NCBI RefSeq assembly: GCF_016595215.1
Contig: NZ_JAENHK010000010.1
Coordinates: forward strand, 1,659,390 to 1,723,389
Reading direction: 5' to 3'
DNA length: 64,000 bases
Source: Chryseobacterium paridis
GTDB lineage: Bacteria; Bacteroidota; Bacteroidia; Flavobacteriales; Weeksellaceae
The position numbers were made by a program, and so were the translations under genes. The notes beneath the pieces are model-generated. The model made no database searches. It worked only from the letters and a program-made list of their open reading frames with translations, and had not been told where the DNA came from. Of this stretch, positions 41,355 through 49,154 are shown piece by piece. The first letter of the stretch is position 1; each line of letters opens with the position of its first letter.

Positions 41355-41438
41355 TTGGTAATTGAAAATTTAAAATTGAAAGTTGAAAATTTTTAATTCA
41401 TAATTTTCAACTTTCCCCTTTCCACTTTCAACTTCTCG
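41355..41438. repeat. Heptamer array inside the Bat operon
   Basis: Twelve consecutive seven-base units fill the space between the DUF58 and GNAT genes. The first half uses TTGAAAA-type units and the second half CTTTCAA-type units, the reverse complement, so the array folds: GAAAGTTGAAAATT at 41378-41391 pairs with AATTTTCAACTTTC at 41402-41415 around a ten-base loop. Confidence 0.8.
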
Positions 41439-41447
41439 ATTCAAGTT

Positions 41448-41906
41448 TTAATTCTTAAATTCAATTGATACATTAAGCCATTCATCGTCGAATTTTGGTT
41501 CGTATTTTTTATAGAAATTAATAGCAGGTTCATTCCAGTTTAATACCTGGAACATCATTCCACTATAGTTATTGGCTTTTCCAAATTCCAGGGTAGCATC
41601 AAATAGTTTTTTACCGATCTGTTTCCCCCTCATTCTTTCAGTTACTACCAGATCTTCGAGGTATAACCTCCTTCCTTTCCAAGTTGAATATCTGTTATAA
41701 TATAAAGAAATCCCAACAATTTCGTGATCCACTTCAGCAACAAAAGCTCCCCAAACCGCTGAGTTTCCAAATCCTGCATCCACAAACTCATCTAAAGTCA
41801 CAGTCACTTCATGCAAAGCCTTTTCATATTCAGCCAACTCTTTGATAAGATCCAGCATAGGAACACAATCTTCTTTAACAGCTCTTCTGATTACAACTTC
41901 ATCCAT
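41448..41906 (-). CDS. GNAT family N-acetyltransferase in the Bat operon
   Basis: This 152-residue GNAT protein resembles the diamine (spermidine/spermine) N-acetyltransferase group: IRRAVKEDCVPMLDLIKELA and YEKALHEVTVTLDEFV at the N-terminus, the acetyl-CoA loop VVTERMRGKQIGKKLFDATL at about 88-107 and MMFQVLNWNEPAINFYKKY at the end. It lies four bases after moxR, an unusual place for such an enzyme. The substrate is unknown. Confidence 0.88.
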   Translation of the reverse strand: MDEVVIRRAVKEDCVPMLDLIKELAEYEKALHEVTVTLDEFVDAGFGNSAVWGAFVAEVDHEIVGISLYYNRYSTWKGRRLYLEDLVVTERMRGKQIGKKLFDATLEFGKANNYSGMMFQVLNWNEPAINFYKKYEPKFDDEWLNVSIEFKN

Positions 41907-41910
41907 AATA

Positions 41911-42915
41911 CTAAGGTGCCTGGATTTTCGCTAAAATTCTATTAACAATTTCCTCAGATGATACTTCTTCCGCTTCAGCCTCGAACGTTAAACCAATTCT
42001 ATGTCTCAACACATCTTTAGCTAATTCTTTTACATCTTCAGGAATTACAAATGCTCTTCCTTTTAGAAATGCATAAGCTCTTGAAGCAATCGCTAAATTA
42101 ATTGATGCTCTTGGTGATGCTCCAAAACTGATATAATTTTTAAGTTCTGAAAGTCCATAGTTCTCAGGAAAACGTGTTGCAAAAACCATATCCAGAATAT
42201 ACTTTTCAATCTTTTCATCAAGATAAATCTGATTGATCAATTCTTTTGCATCTACAATATCCTGTAGAGTAATTACAGCCTGTACAGACGGTTGATGAGA
42301 AGTAGAAACCATTCTCATTACTTTTCTTTCATCTTCAAATTCAGGATAATCTATTTTACATTTCAGCATAAAACGATCGCTTTGCGCTTCAGGTAATAAA
42401 TAAGTTCCCTCCTGATCAATCGGGTTTTGCGTTGCCAATACCAAAAATGGCTTTGGAAGCTTCATGGTTTCATCCCCAATCGTCACTTGCTTTTCCTGCA
42501 TCACTTCCAAAAGAGCTGATTGCACTTTTGCTGGTGCACGGTTGATCTCATCCGCCAGCACAAAATTGGCAAATACAGGACCTTTTTTTATCGAAAAATC
42601 ATTGTCTTTAATATTAAAGATCATTGTTCCCACAACATCAGCAGGAAGTAAATCAGGCGTAAACTGAATTCTTGAAAAATCCCCATGAACAGCATCAGCC
42701 AAAGTTTTTATCGCTAAAGTTTTAGCTAACCCCGGGACTCCCTCCAGCAGTACATGGCCATTCCCTAAAAGACCTACCAAAAGGCGGTCTATCATATATT
42801 CCTGTCCAATAATAACTTTGTTGATTTCCTGCCTTAGAAGAGAAAACAAGTAATTCTTTTCTTTTACTTTCTCCGTTAACTGGCGAATATCTTCTGCTTG
42901 GTATGTATCTGACAT
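41911..42915 (-). CDS. moxR: MoxR family AAA+ ATPase
   Basis: This 334-residue MoxR ATPase has Walker A LEGVPGLAKTLA, Walker B VLADEINRAP, sensor LATQNPIDQEGTYLLPEAQS and the C-terminal lid with SFGASPRASINLAIASRAYA. MoxR proteins act as chaperone-like ATPases for VWA and DUF58 partners and lead the Bat operon. It is the first gene of the unit that runs to batD. Upstream (42916-43120) I see AT-rich DNA with no clear -7 box. Confidence 0.95.
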   Translation of the reverse strand: MSDTYQAEDIRQLTEKVKEKNYLFSLLRQEINKVIIGQEYMIDRLLVGLLGNGHVLLEGVPGLAKTLAIKTLADAVHGDFSRIQFTPDLLPADVVGTMIFNIKDNDFSIKKGPVFANFVLADEINRAPAKVQSALLEVMQEKQVTIGDETMKLPKPFLVLATQNPIDQEGTYLLPEAQSDRFMLKCKIDYPEFEDERKVMRMVSTSHQPSVQAVITLQDIVDAKELINQIYLDEKIEKYILDMVFATRFPENYGLSELKNYISFGASPRASINLAIASRAYAFLKGRAFVIPEDVKELAKDVLRHRIGLTFEAEAEEVSSEEIVNRILAKIQAP

Positions 42916-43120
42916 AGCTTAATTTAAAATAGTTGGTAAATTTCTAATAAATACTTGCATTAATCAACACAATGAATGCCATTTTTGAGTTAAAGTTTGT
43001 TAAATATTTTCGGGGTTCAACTGAATAGTACGTTTATAATAAGTATTATTTTTATAAGGTACATTTTAAGCTCTTGAATAAAAAAACAAAGATTTATTGT
43101 CATTGAAATATTTTGCAAAT

Positions 43121-43144
43121 TAAAAACCCACCAAAACTGGTGGG
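43121..43144 (-). terminator. Rho-independent terminator of the lipoprotein gene
   Basis: The perfect stem CCCACCA/TGGTGGG (43127-43144) is followed on the minus strand by T5. It lies 7 bases after the stop of the gene at 43151. Confidence 0.85.
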
Positions 43145-43150
43145 CTTTTA

Positions 43151-43537
43151 CTAGTTATGGGTTTTTTCATTATATTCTTCTTCTGTAATTAAAGTATCCT
43201 TCAATACTTTTATTCCATTTACATCCTTTTTATATTCATATATTATATTGGATGATGGCTTATAACATTTTAAATATAGAGTGTCTTTTCCTTTAAAATA
43301 AATATCAATCACAGTACCAAAATTTCCAGAAAAAACTAAGCATTCTTTGTTGTTTTTAACTAAAGAGACATGACTTGTAATATTTGATATTGTACTTTTT
43401 TTAAAAAGCGTTGCCTTAAAGTTTCCGTTATTGATGGTTTTAACGATAATTCTATTGTTTTTTTCTTGCTCTTCTGTATTTTCCTTCTTACAGCTATATA
43501 ATAAGCAAGTTAAGATTATAAAAAATAATACTCTCAT
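43151..43537 (-). CDS. Lipoprotein, candidate immunity protein of a decayed cassette
   Basis: This 128-residue protein has the lipobox LYSC (Cys16) followed by KKENTEE and a beta-rich body (TLYLKCYKP, YEYKKDVNGIKVLK). I do not recognise the family. It starts four bases beyond the stop of a short toxin-tip-like fragment (43541-43654), the usual toxin-immunity spacing, and ends at its own terminator. An immunity role against that lost toxin is inferred from context only. Confidence 0.5.
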   Translation of the reverse strand: MRVLFFIILTCLLYSCKKENTEEQEKNNRIIVKTINNGNFKATLFKKSTISNITSHVSLVKNNKECLVFSGNFGTVIDIYFKGKDTLYLKCYKPSSNIIYEYKKDVNGIKVLKDTLITEEEYNEKTHN

Positions 43538-43540
43538 TTT

Positions 43541-43654
43541 TTAATATTTTATATCTGTTCTATAAGGGAATCTTCCATAAAAACCATGAAAGATATATGA
43601 CCCTGAATATGTATGTTCCCCATAGAATGGCCAACCTTGATTATATCCAGTTGC
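43541..43654 (-). pseudogene. Fragment of a toxin C-terminal tip
   Basis: A 37-codon frame without a start codon reads ATGYNQGWPFYGEHTYSGSY and continues aromatic-rich to a stop just before the lipoprotein gene. A TGA precedes it in frame. Its position, immediately upstream of a small immunity-like gene and downstream of an RHS locus, suggests the 3' end of a displaced toxin-tip cassette. No family match can be asserted. Confidence 0.4.
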
Positions 43655-43697
43655 TCATTTATTTTAAGATTGGTTATAAGCACCTACTTCTGGCATG

Positions 43698-43903
43698 CCC
43701 GCTGTGCAAAGTCTCAAACTTTGAGCCATTACTTTTATAAATGAATTTTCTCTTGATCTATTACGATTTAACCTTCTTTCATCTTAGATATTTTTATTTT
43801 AAATGTATGGATCTTAAGGAAACCTTGACATACAATAAAGTCAACTCTTAAGAATTGACTTTATTTATTTTTCGGCTCAAAGTCTGAGACTTTGCACAGC
43901 AGG
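43698..43903. repeat. Inverted-repeat element 1 between toxin cassettes
   Basis: Thirty-base ends at 43698-43727 and 43874-43903 are inverted repeats with two mismatches. Each contains the palindromic core CAAAGT...ACTTTG next to GCACAGC(A/G)GG, with the outer edges CCCGCTG and CAGCAGG. The interior has no ORF and carries a terminator-like hairpin, ATAAAGTCAA/TTGACTTTAT (43834-43865), close to the right end. The architecture matches the element at 44711-44967. Confidence 0.75.
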
Positions 43904-44032
43904 TCCCTTCTTCTCTCAAACCTTCAAGTTCTCATTGATGAATGAATTGGTGGATGAAAAATTGATAAGAAAAAGTATATTCTTCATTCATTGGGTTTAT
44001 TTACCCCTCTTCATCATCTAATTATTTAAGAC

Positions 44033-44332
44033 TTATTCCCCGTGTGTATATGAAACAACCTTTTGCGTTTTTATATTTACTTCCGCATAAGCAACTCCTC
44101 CTATTGTTGGCTTAGGGAATGTTCCATGAACTACCCAAGTACTATCATTCTTTTTTTCAGCAATAAATGGTTTTTGTTTATTTATTGCTGTTTTTCCATA
44201 AACTTCATTCCATTTTTTTTCTGCTACCGTAAGTGCAATCTCTTTATCAGTAATGCTACTTGTTTCTTTGTTAGATATCCCATGTTTAGTACAAGAGAAT
44301 AAAGCAGCTAATGTAAAAATATAATATTTCAT
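44033..44332 (-). CDS. NTF2-fold immunity-like lipoprotein
   Basis: This 99-residue protein has a lipobox (LFSC) and a short domain reading LTVAEKKWNEVYGKTAINKQ, KPFIAEKKNDSTWVVHGTF, then GGVAYAEVNIKTQKVVSYTH. This matches the NTF2-fold immunity family found next to polymorphic toxins (a helix with yG, KPf, WvV.Gt, GGva.aeI). It lies 19 bases downstream of a truncated toxin-tip ORF, so it is the immunity gene of a displaced cassette. Confidence 0.75.
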   Translation of the reverse strand: MKYYIFTLAALFSCTKHGISNKETSSITDKEIALTVAEKKWNEVYGKTAINKQKPFIAEKKNDSTWVVHGTFPKPTIGGVAYAEVNIKTQKVVSYTHGE

Positions 44333-44351
44333 GTTGACATTTTAATATAAG

Positions 44352-44711
44352 TTATCGTTGAATTGGTAAATGTGTTCGATCTATTAATGGTATTTGTTCT
44401 TTTCTTCTGTTCAAATTTTCTATTGATTTTAAACCACCATCTAAAACTGATTTAGGGCGATCATTAGAAATAGGATCCAATTTAGGAAAAGGTTTAGGCT
44501 TAGGTCTGTAATCTCCCGAAGAAGGATTAGGATTTAATGTTGGATCTATAGTGTTTTTTCGAGGAGTCTCATTATTTGGATCACTTGGCATATCTGTTCT
44601 TAATGTTCTTTCCGTATCAGAACTTAAATCATAATATTTTAATGAGCCGTCGGGTGTAACAAGAAAAGCATCTAGTTTTAAAGATCGTGAATAGCCTTTA
44701 TCTCCATCCTC
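44352..44711 (-). pseudogene. Truncated RHS/toxin C-terminal cassette
   Basis: A frame open from 44711 leftward, without a start codon for its first 40 codons, reads EDGDKGYSRSLKLDAFLVTP, then DGSLKYYDLSSDTERTLRTD and a Pro/Asn/Lys-rich end. An internal ATG at 44591 is available but would give only 79 residues. The frame begins exactly where inverted-repeat element 2 ends, so the upstream part has been replaced by that element. With the NTF2-fold immunity gene just downstream, it is best read as an orphan toxin tip. Confidence 0.6.
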
Positions 44712-44967
44712 CCCCCGCTGGCGCGAGCGTCACGCTCGTTGCCCATTCATACATTACAAATTTAAACGAATTTGCAAAATTCCCTGATCATCTTTATAGT
44801 AATTTTTTGTAGTATTAAATTTCAATTATAAGATTTCCCAAAAAAAATACTTTCAGTCTTTCAAATATTGAAATAAAAATCCGAGAAATTAATACTTTCT
44901 CGGATTTATTTATAAGTTACCCGCCTACCTATTCAGACACGAGCGTGACGCTCGCGCCAGCAGGGGG
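44711..44967. repeat. Inverted-repeat element 2 between toxin cassettes
   Basis: Twenty-nine-base ends at 44711-44739 and 44939-44967 are inverted repeats with one mismatch. Each holds the palindrome GAGCGTGACGCTC next to GCGCCAGC(A/G)GGGG, much more GC-rich than its surroundings. The interior has no ORF and contains a strong hairpin, AAATCCGAGAAA/TTTCTCGGATTT (44877-44907), near the right end. Layout and outer edges (CCCGCTG, CAGCAGG) correspond to element 1. Confidence 0.8.
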
Positions 44968-45017
44968 CAAATTAATTATTCTCATTCATTATTAAAGGCA
45001 ATTTCAGTATATTACAA

Positions 45018-45371
45018 TTATTCATTTATAATATTTCCTATTTCATCAACTTTACTTTCTAGGTATCCAATTACTTTATCACAATCTTCATTTAAATAGA
45101 AGATACCATAGTATTTTTGACCTAATAGACTTACAAATCTTAGTTGTTCTTTAGAATAATTTTCTAAACTTGATATTAAAGCACCCATTTGTTGTGATAA
45201 TTTATTGTTACCTTCTCTTATAGCAGTATATTGCCTAATTTTATACACTCCTATTAAGTTTTCCCTTTTAAAATTATTACTATCACTTATTTTAATTTTA
45301 TAATCTTGAATATTGCCTAGGGAATTCCTTTCTTTTTTAATTAATTTAAAAATATATTCTGATGTTAACAT
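45018..45371 (-). CDS. Candidate immunity protein for the RHS toxin
   Basis: This 117-residue cytoplasmic protein without signal peptide lies 14 bases downstream of the RHS toxin gene on the same strand, the normal position of an immunity gene. It is mostly helical (SEYIFKLIKKERNSLG, QQMGALISSLENYSKEQLRF) and ends KVDEIGNIINE. I do not recognise the family; the immunity role is inferred from position and size. Confidence 0.6.
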   Translation of the reverse strand: MLTSEYIFKLIKKERNSLGNIQDYKIKISDSNNFKRENLIGVYKIRQYTAIREGNNKLSQQMGALISSLENYSKEQLRFVSLLGQKYYGIFYLNEDCDKVIGYLESKVDEIGNIINE

Positions 45372-45385
45372 AATAGATTATTTTT

Positions 45386-48300
45386 TTATTTTGATCTTGG
45401 TAAAACGTATTGAACTTTAGCCCCGTATGTAACTCCCGGTACAAGCCATTCAGTTTCTCCAAGCGTAAAAGGGTTAGGAACAGCTTGTCCTACAGTAAAT
45501 GTTTTAGACATAATAATTCCCGGTATCCCATTTTTATAAAATGCCTTGCCAGTAGCAAAATCTCTAGCAACATTTATATCACTAGTCCAACTGGTCCAAA
45601 TACTAAGATTATCTCCTCCAGCATGCAATTCCATATCACTATGTGCACCCCATGTTGTTGCTACTTGTCTAAATCCACCTGGTATTGCAGTTCCCTGCAT
45701 TGCTTCAAAATACATTGAACCTTTTGCTTTTGATGAAACCCCTCTATATAATATTATTGTTTGTTCTGGTTCATCTGCTGGTACGTCTGTTACTCCTGTA
45801 AGAGGGACATCATAGCCACGAGCATGAGAACTATCACCATTTAGTATCAATGGGACTGCCCATAGAGTACGAAGTGCTGCTGTTCCCATCGCTGTATAAG
45901 TCGCTTGCCCCAGTACTCTTCCTTCTGCAATCAATTCTCCAACTTTCAAAGTCCATGCTCTTGAAACTGTAGCTCCGGCTGCAAATGAAGAAATTTGGGC
46001 TCCATTATTATTTCCGAACATTCTACCGAAAAAATTCCCTACACGTTCAAAAAAATTAGGTTTTGGATTATTCGGGTTATCTCCACCTTCAAACTGATGG
46101 AAATTAATTCCCGAGAAATATCCACCACCGGAAGACATATTATCTCTAATTTGATTAAAGGCATTAACTGCATCCTGTCCTGTAAAATTCTGTACATCAT
46201 TTCCATCTGGATCAGTATACATAACAGGATTATTTACTGCATAATTGTAAGGACTGTGTCTTCTGTACTTTTCAGACATTGCATCCATTACTCCCCATCT
46301 TCCTAAATCTGGCATATAGAATCTTGCCCCATAATCATACATTCCAGTCTCCTGCAACTCCTTGCCATTATACTTATAGCCATAATAACTCCCAAATTGA
46401 GACATAGAGCCAATTCCTCCAATATGGTTTAATCCAAATGGATAATAGTTGTTGGTATCCGTAACTTCAAGAACTCCTGCGTTGTTTTTGGCAAAGCTTA
46501 CTCTCGTATTTCCTAGATGGTCACTATATTGGTAAATATAGCGGTTTTCTGTAAAACTGTAAAACCCTTCTGCCGTAATTACAAAATCCAGCTTCCATTC
46601 AGGATTAGCAGATCCAGGAAGTACATTTCCAATTGCTTTATATGCTTCCTGTTCATAGGCCACTTCTGTTTTGCAAGTCAGACAGACACCTAAACCCTGA
46701 TCATAATTATACTGGAATCCGTCAAGGTAATCGGTCATGCGGGTAGTACCAGGCGCTCCTCTTCGTCCAGCACTAGTATAGATCTTCCTTAGCTTTGTTC
46801 CATCCGCACGATAAAGAAAATCTAATTGAAAGTTAAGACCTCCGATTATACCAACCGGAGTAATGGACATCTTGTTAGGTAAATTAAGATAATTGTAGCT
46901 AATGGGATTGATTCCCTTATCTCTCATACTGACCATATTCCCATTAAGATCATAATCAATTAGATTGTTTCCACCCTCGTATCCCGTATCATTCAATGCA
47001 TTTTCAACTATTTTGTCCAGACGATTTCCAGTATATTGATATATTAGATCATCTACCATAGTTGAAGTTGTTCCTCCAAATGTTGGAAAAGCATTTCTTT
47101 TTAAGGTTTTGATATTACCATTTAAATCATAAGTCAGATTTTCATTAAAATTATTATTAAACGGTATTGTTGAATTAGGTTCAGAATAAATTGCATCCTG
47201 CAATCTGTTGAGATTGTCGTATCCATAATTATATCTTTTTAAGATATTCTCTGACCCATTTTTCCAGTCTACTTCCGTTATATTTCCATTAAACCGTCCT
47301 GGTGCAATATTGGCATTAACAGGATTGTTATACCTCATTTCATACCCGAAAAGTTTACCATTAAGATTTGCAGGATCATTGATTTTGGTCAGCCATCCCT
47401 GGATATTATAAGTATAATCAATACTTTGAAGTGGTGATGTGATACTCGTTCCACCTACTTTCTTATTTTTTAACTGTGACAATTCATTATAATCATTCTG
47501 TGCTAAAATCTCAATAGAATTATTATTGACCTGGTGAGTAATTGTTAATAAGCGATTCTGATCATCATAAGTAAACCTTTCTCTTGTAATTATTTCTGTA
47601 TCACCAGCTAATCTTTTATGATAAGTATTTGTTTGAAGCACTGTACCAGAAAAGTCAAGCAAATGCCTAAGTACAGTATATCCTCCGAGGTGATTGACAG
47701 AGTATGTGCTGATTACCCGTCCCTTACTGTCAAAATAATTATAATTACTTGTCCAATTATCATCCTCTATATTTTTAATCAAACTCATTACTGAAAGACC
47801 TTTAGTACTTATGGGATTTCCTGTAGAATTATCTGTAAGTACAGGACTTCCTAAAACATCAGTTGGAAATGTTGGATTAAAACTATACACCGGATAGGTA
47901 TCATAATAATTAATACTCAAAAGTGCAGTGATTGAATTAGGATAGCTAGTAGTAGTATTACTATAATATGCTCCACGACCACCTACAATAAATCCTACAG
48001 AAGCAGTTCTTACTACATTATTACTTCCTTTAGCATCTACCAATGCCTGTTCAGCAACTCTTCCTGCTGTTCCGTAGGCTTGCGTTGATGTATAAATTCC
48101 AGTATAAGCAATTCTTCCAAATTGGTCATATTTGGAAAAAAACCATTGCGTGGAGGATCCCATTTTGGCATCCTGGGTCATTATGAGTCTATTCTGTTTG
48201 TCGTAGATGAAATACTCCCATCCTTTTCCAGGAAGCTTCTTTTCAACCAACCTGTTTTTACTGTCGTATTTATACTGGTAACAAAAATTGTTTGCTGCAG

Positions 48301-49075
48301 TTTCATTGAGAGTTCCTGCAGAAGCCATTGGTGGAATAACATAAGCTAGCTGCTTATAGTCATTGTAAAGATAATAGGTATCAGCATTTTGTGATGTACT
48401 TATTACTTTTCTTATCAATATCGTCTGCCCAGAGCCGTCTTTAAATTCTATGGTTTTATTTCCATCTTCATCAGCAACAGTATTCTTTGTCAGTTTCCCA
48501 ACAGCATACTCTGAAACGGTATATTTCAGTTCATTTTTGTATACCTTTTCTATAGTATTCCAAGTTGTGACAACTTCATATTGTTTTACGTGATCGGCTA
48601 AACTGTTTAGGTCATATCCAAAAGTAATTGGTTTGTTATTCCATGCATTTCCGACCTGCTTTTGATCCAGAACCCTTTCTAAAGGAGATTTTTCAAGTGT
48701 TTTCTCAGTATACGTTTTTTCTCCTCCATAAAAATTGGTAGCATCCGCTACCGGATAAGGAATCATTCCCGCAGTTTGAGGATAAATATTTCCATTAGTA
48801 GTGGATGATTGTGGAACTGGAAGATAGCTTCTGGTTTGCCTTCCCAACTCGTCATATACAATGGGGGTTACCAAGTCCCTTCCTTTCGGGGTAGCTTTTA
48901 TCTCTATTGTTTGTTTTGGTCTTCCTAAATAATCAAAATACTGTACAGTTTCTGCCTTTTTTATACAGTCTGCATCTAAACATGTTGTACTCTGTATATA
49001 GTTTTCCGTACTTGTCTGCGCATATGAAAATCCTGCTACAAACAATGATATATATAATATTATTCTTTTTCTCAT
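45386..49075 (-). CDS. DUF6443/RHS toxin with ADP-ribosyltransferase-like tip
   Basis: This 1229-residue protein starts with a signal peptide (MRKRIILYISLFVAGFSYAQ; start at 49075, not 49120). A DUF6443 region follows (DCIKKAETVQYFDYLGRPKQ), then YD/RHS repeats and the RHS core end (YSDHLGNTRVSFAKNN, YDYGARFYMPDLGRWGVMDA, YNYAVNNPVMYTDPDG). The C-terminal 122 residues look like an arginine-type ADP-ribosyltransferase: Arg1111 in LYRG, TSWTS (1161-1165) as STS motif and E1207-T-E1209 as ExE. The tip would modify a target protein and kill competitors. An immunity gene follows. Confidence 0.85.
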   Translation of the reverse strand: MRKRIILYISLFVAGFSYAQTSTENYIQSTTCLDADCIKKAETVQYFDYLGRPKQTIEIKATPKGRDLVTPIVYDELGRQTRSYLPVPQSSTTNGNIYPQTAGMIPYPVADATNFYGGEKTYTEKTLEKSPLERVLDQKQVGNAWNNKPITFGYDLNSLADHVKQYEVVTTWNTIEKVYKNELKYTVSEYAVGKLTKNTVADEDGNKTIEFKDGSGQTILIRKVISTSQNADTYYLYNDYKQLAYVIPPMASAGTLNETAANNFCYQYKYDSKNRLVEKKLPGKGWEYFIYDKQNRLIMTQDAKMGSSTQWFFSKYDQFGRIAYTGIYTSTQAYGTAGRVAEQALVDAKGSNNVVRTASVGFIVGGRGAYYSNTTTSYPNSITALLSINYYDTYPVYSFNPTFPTDVLGSPVLTDNSTGNPISTKGLSVMSLIKNIEDDNWTSNYNYFDSKGRVISTYSVNHLGGYTVLRHLLDFSGTVLQTNTYHKRLAGDTEIITRERFTYDDQNRLLTITHQVNNNSIEILAQNDYNELSQLKNKKVGGTSITSPLQSIDYTYNIQGWLTKINDPANLNGKLFGYEMRYNNPVNANIAPGRFNGNITEVDWKNGSENILKRYNYGYDNLNRLQDAIYSEPNSTIPFNNNFNENLTYDLNGNIKTLKRNAFPTFGGTTSTMVDDLIYQYTGNRLDKIVENALNDTGYEGGNNLIDYDLNGNMVSMRDKGINPISYNYLNLPNKMSITPVGIIGGLNFQLDFLYRADGTKLRKIYTSAGRRGAPGTTRMTDYLDGFQYNYDQGLGVCLTCKTEVAYEQEAYKAIGNVLPGSANPEWKLDFVITAEGFYSFTENRYIYQYSDHLGNTRVSFAKNNAGVLEVTDTNNYYPFGLNHIGGIGSMSQFGSYYGYKYNGKELQETGMYDYGARFYMPDLGRWGVMDAMSEKYRRHSPYNYAVNNPVMYTDPDGNDVQNFTGQDAVNAFNQIRDNMSSGGGYFSGINFHQFEGGDNPNNPKPNFFERVGNFFGRMFGNNNGAQISSFAAGATVSRAWTLKVGELIAEGRVLGQATYTAMGTAALRTLWAVPLILNGDSSHARGYDVPLTGVTDVPADEPEQTIILYRGVSSKAKGSMYFEAMQGTAIPGGFRQVATTWGAHSDMELHAGGDNLSIWTSWTSDINVARDFATGKAFYKNGIPGIIMSKTFTVGQAVPNPFTLGETEWLVPGVTYGAKVQYVLPRSK

Positions 49076-49154
49076 GAAATTTTGTTTTTTGTACTCGTGT
49101 AATCTGTACTGATTTATCATTCGTTAATACATTTTACGCTAGTACATTTTACAT

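Noticed and set aside
41355..41438. Possible CRISPR array
   Set aside because: Units are only seven bases, degenerate and without unique spacers; no cas gene is in the window.
42948..42982. Twelve-codon leader peptide upstream of moxR
   Set aside because: Too short and without regulatory hairpin or codon pattern; expected by chance in AT-rich DNA.
44711..44967. Insertion sequence
   Set aside because: Inverted ends are clear but there is no transposase ORF inside and no obvious target-site duplication; kept as a non-autonomous inverted-repeat element.
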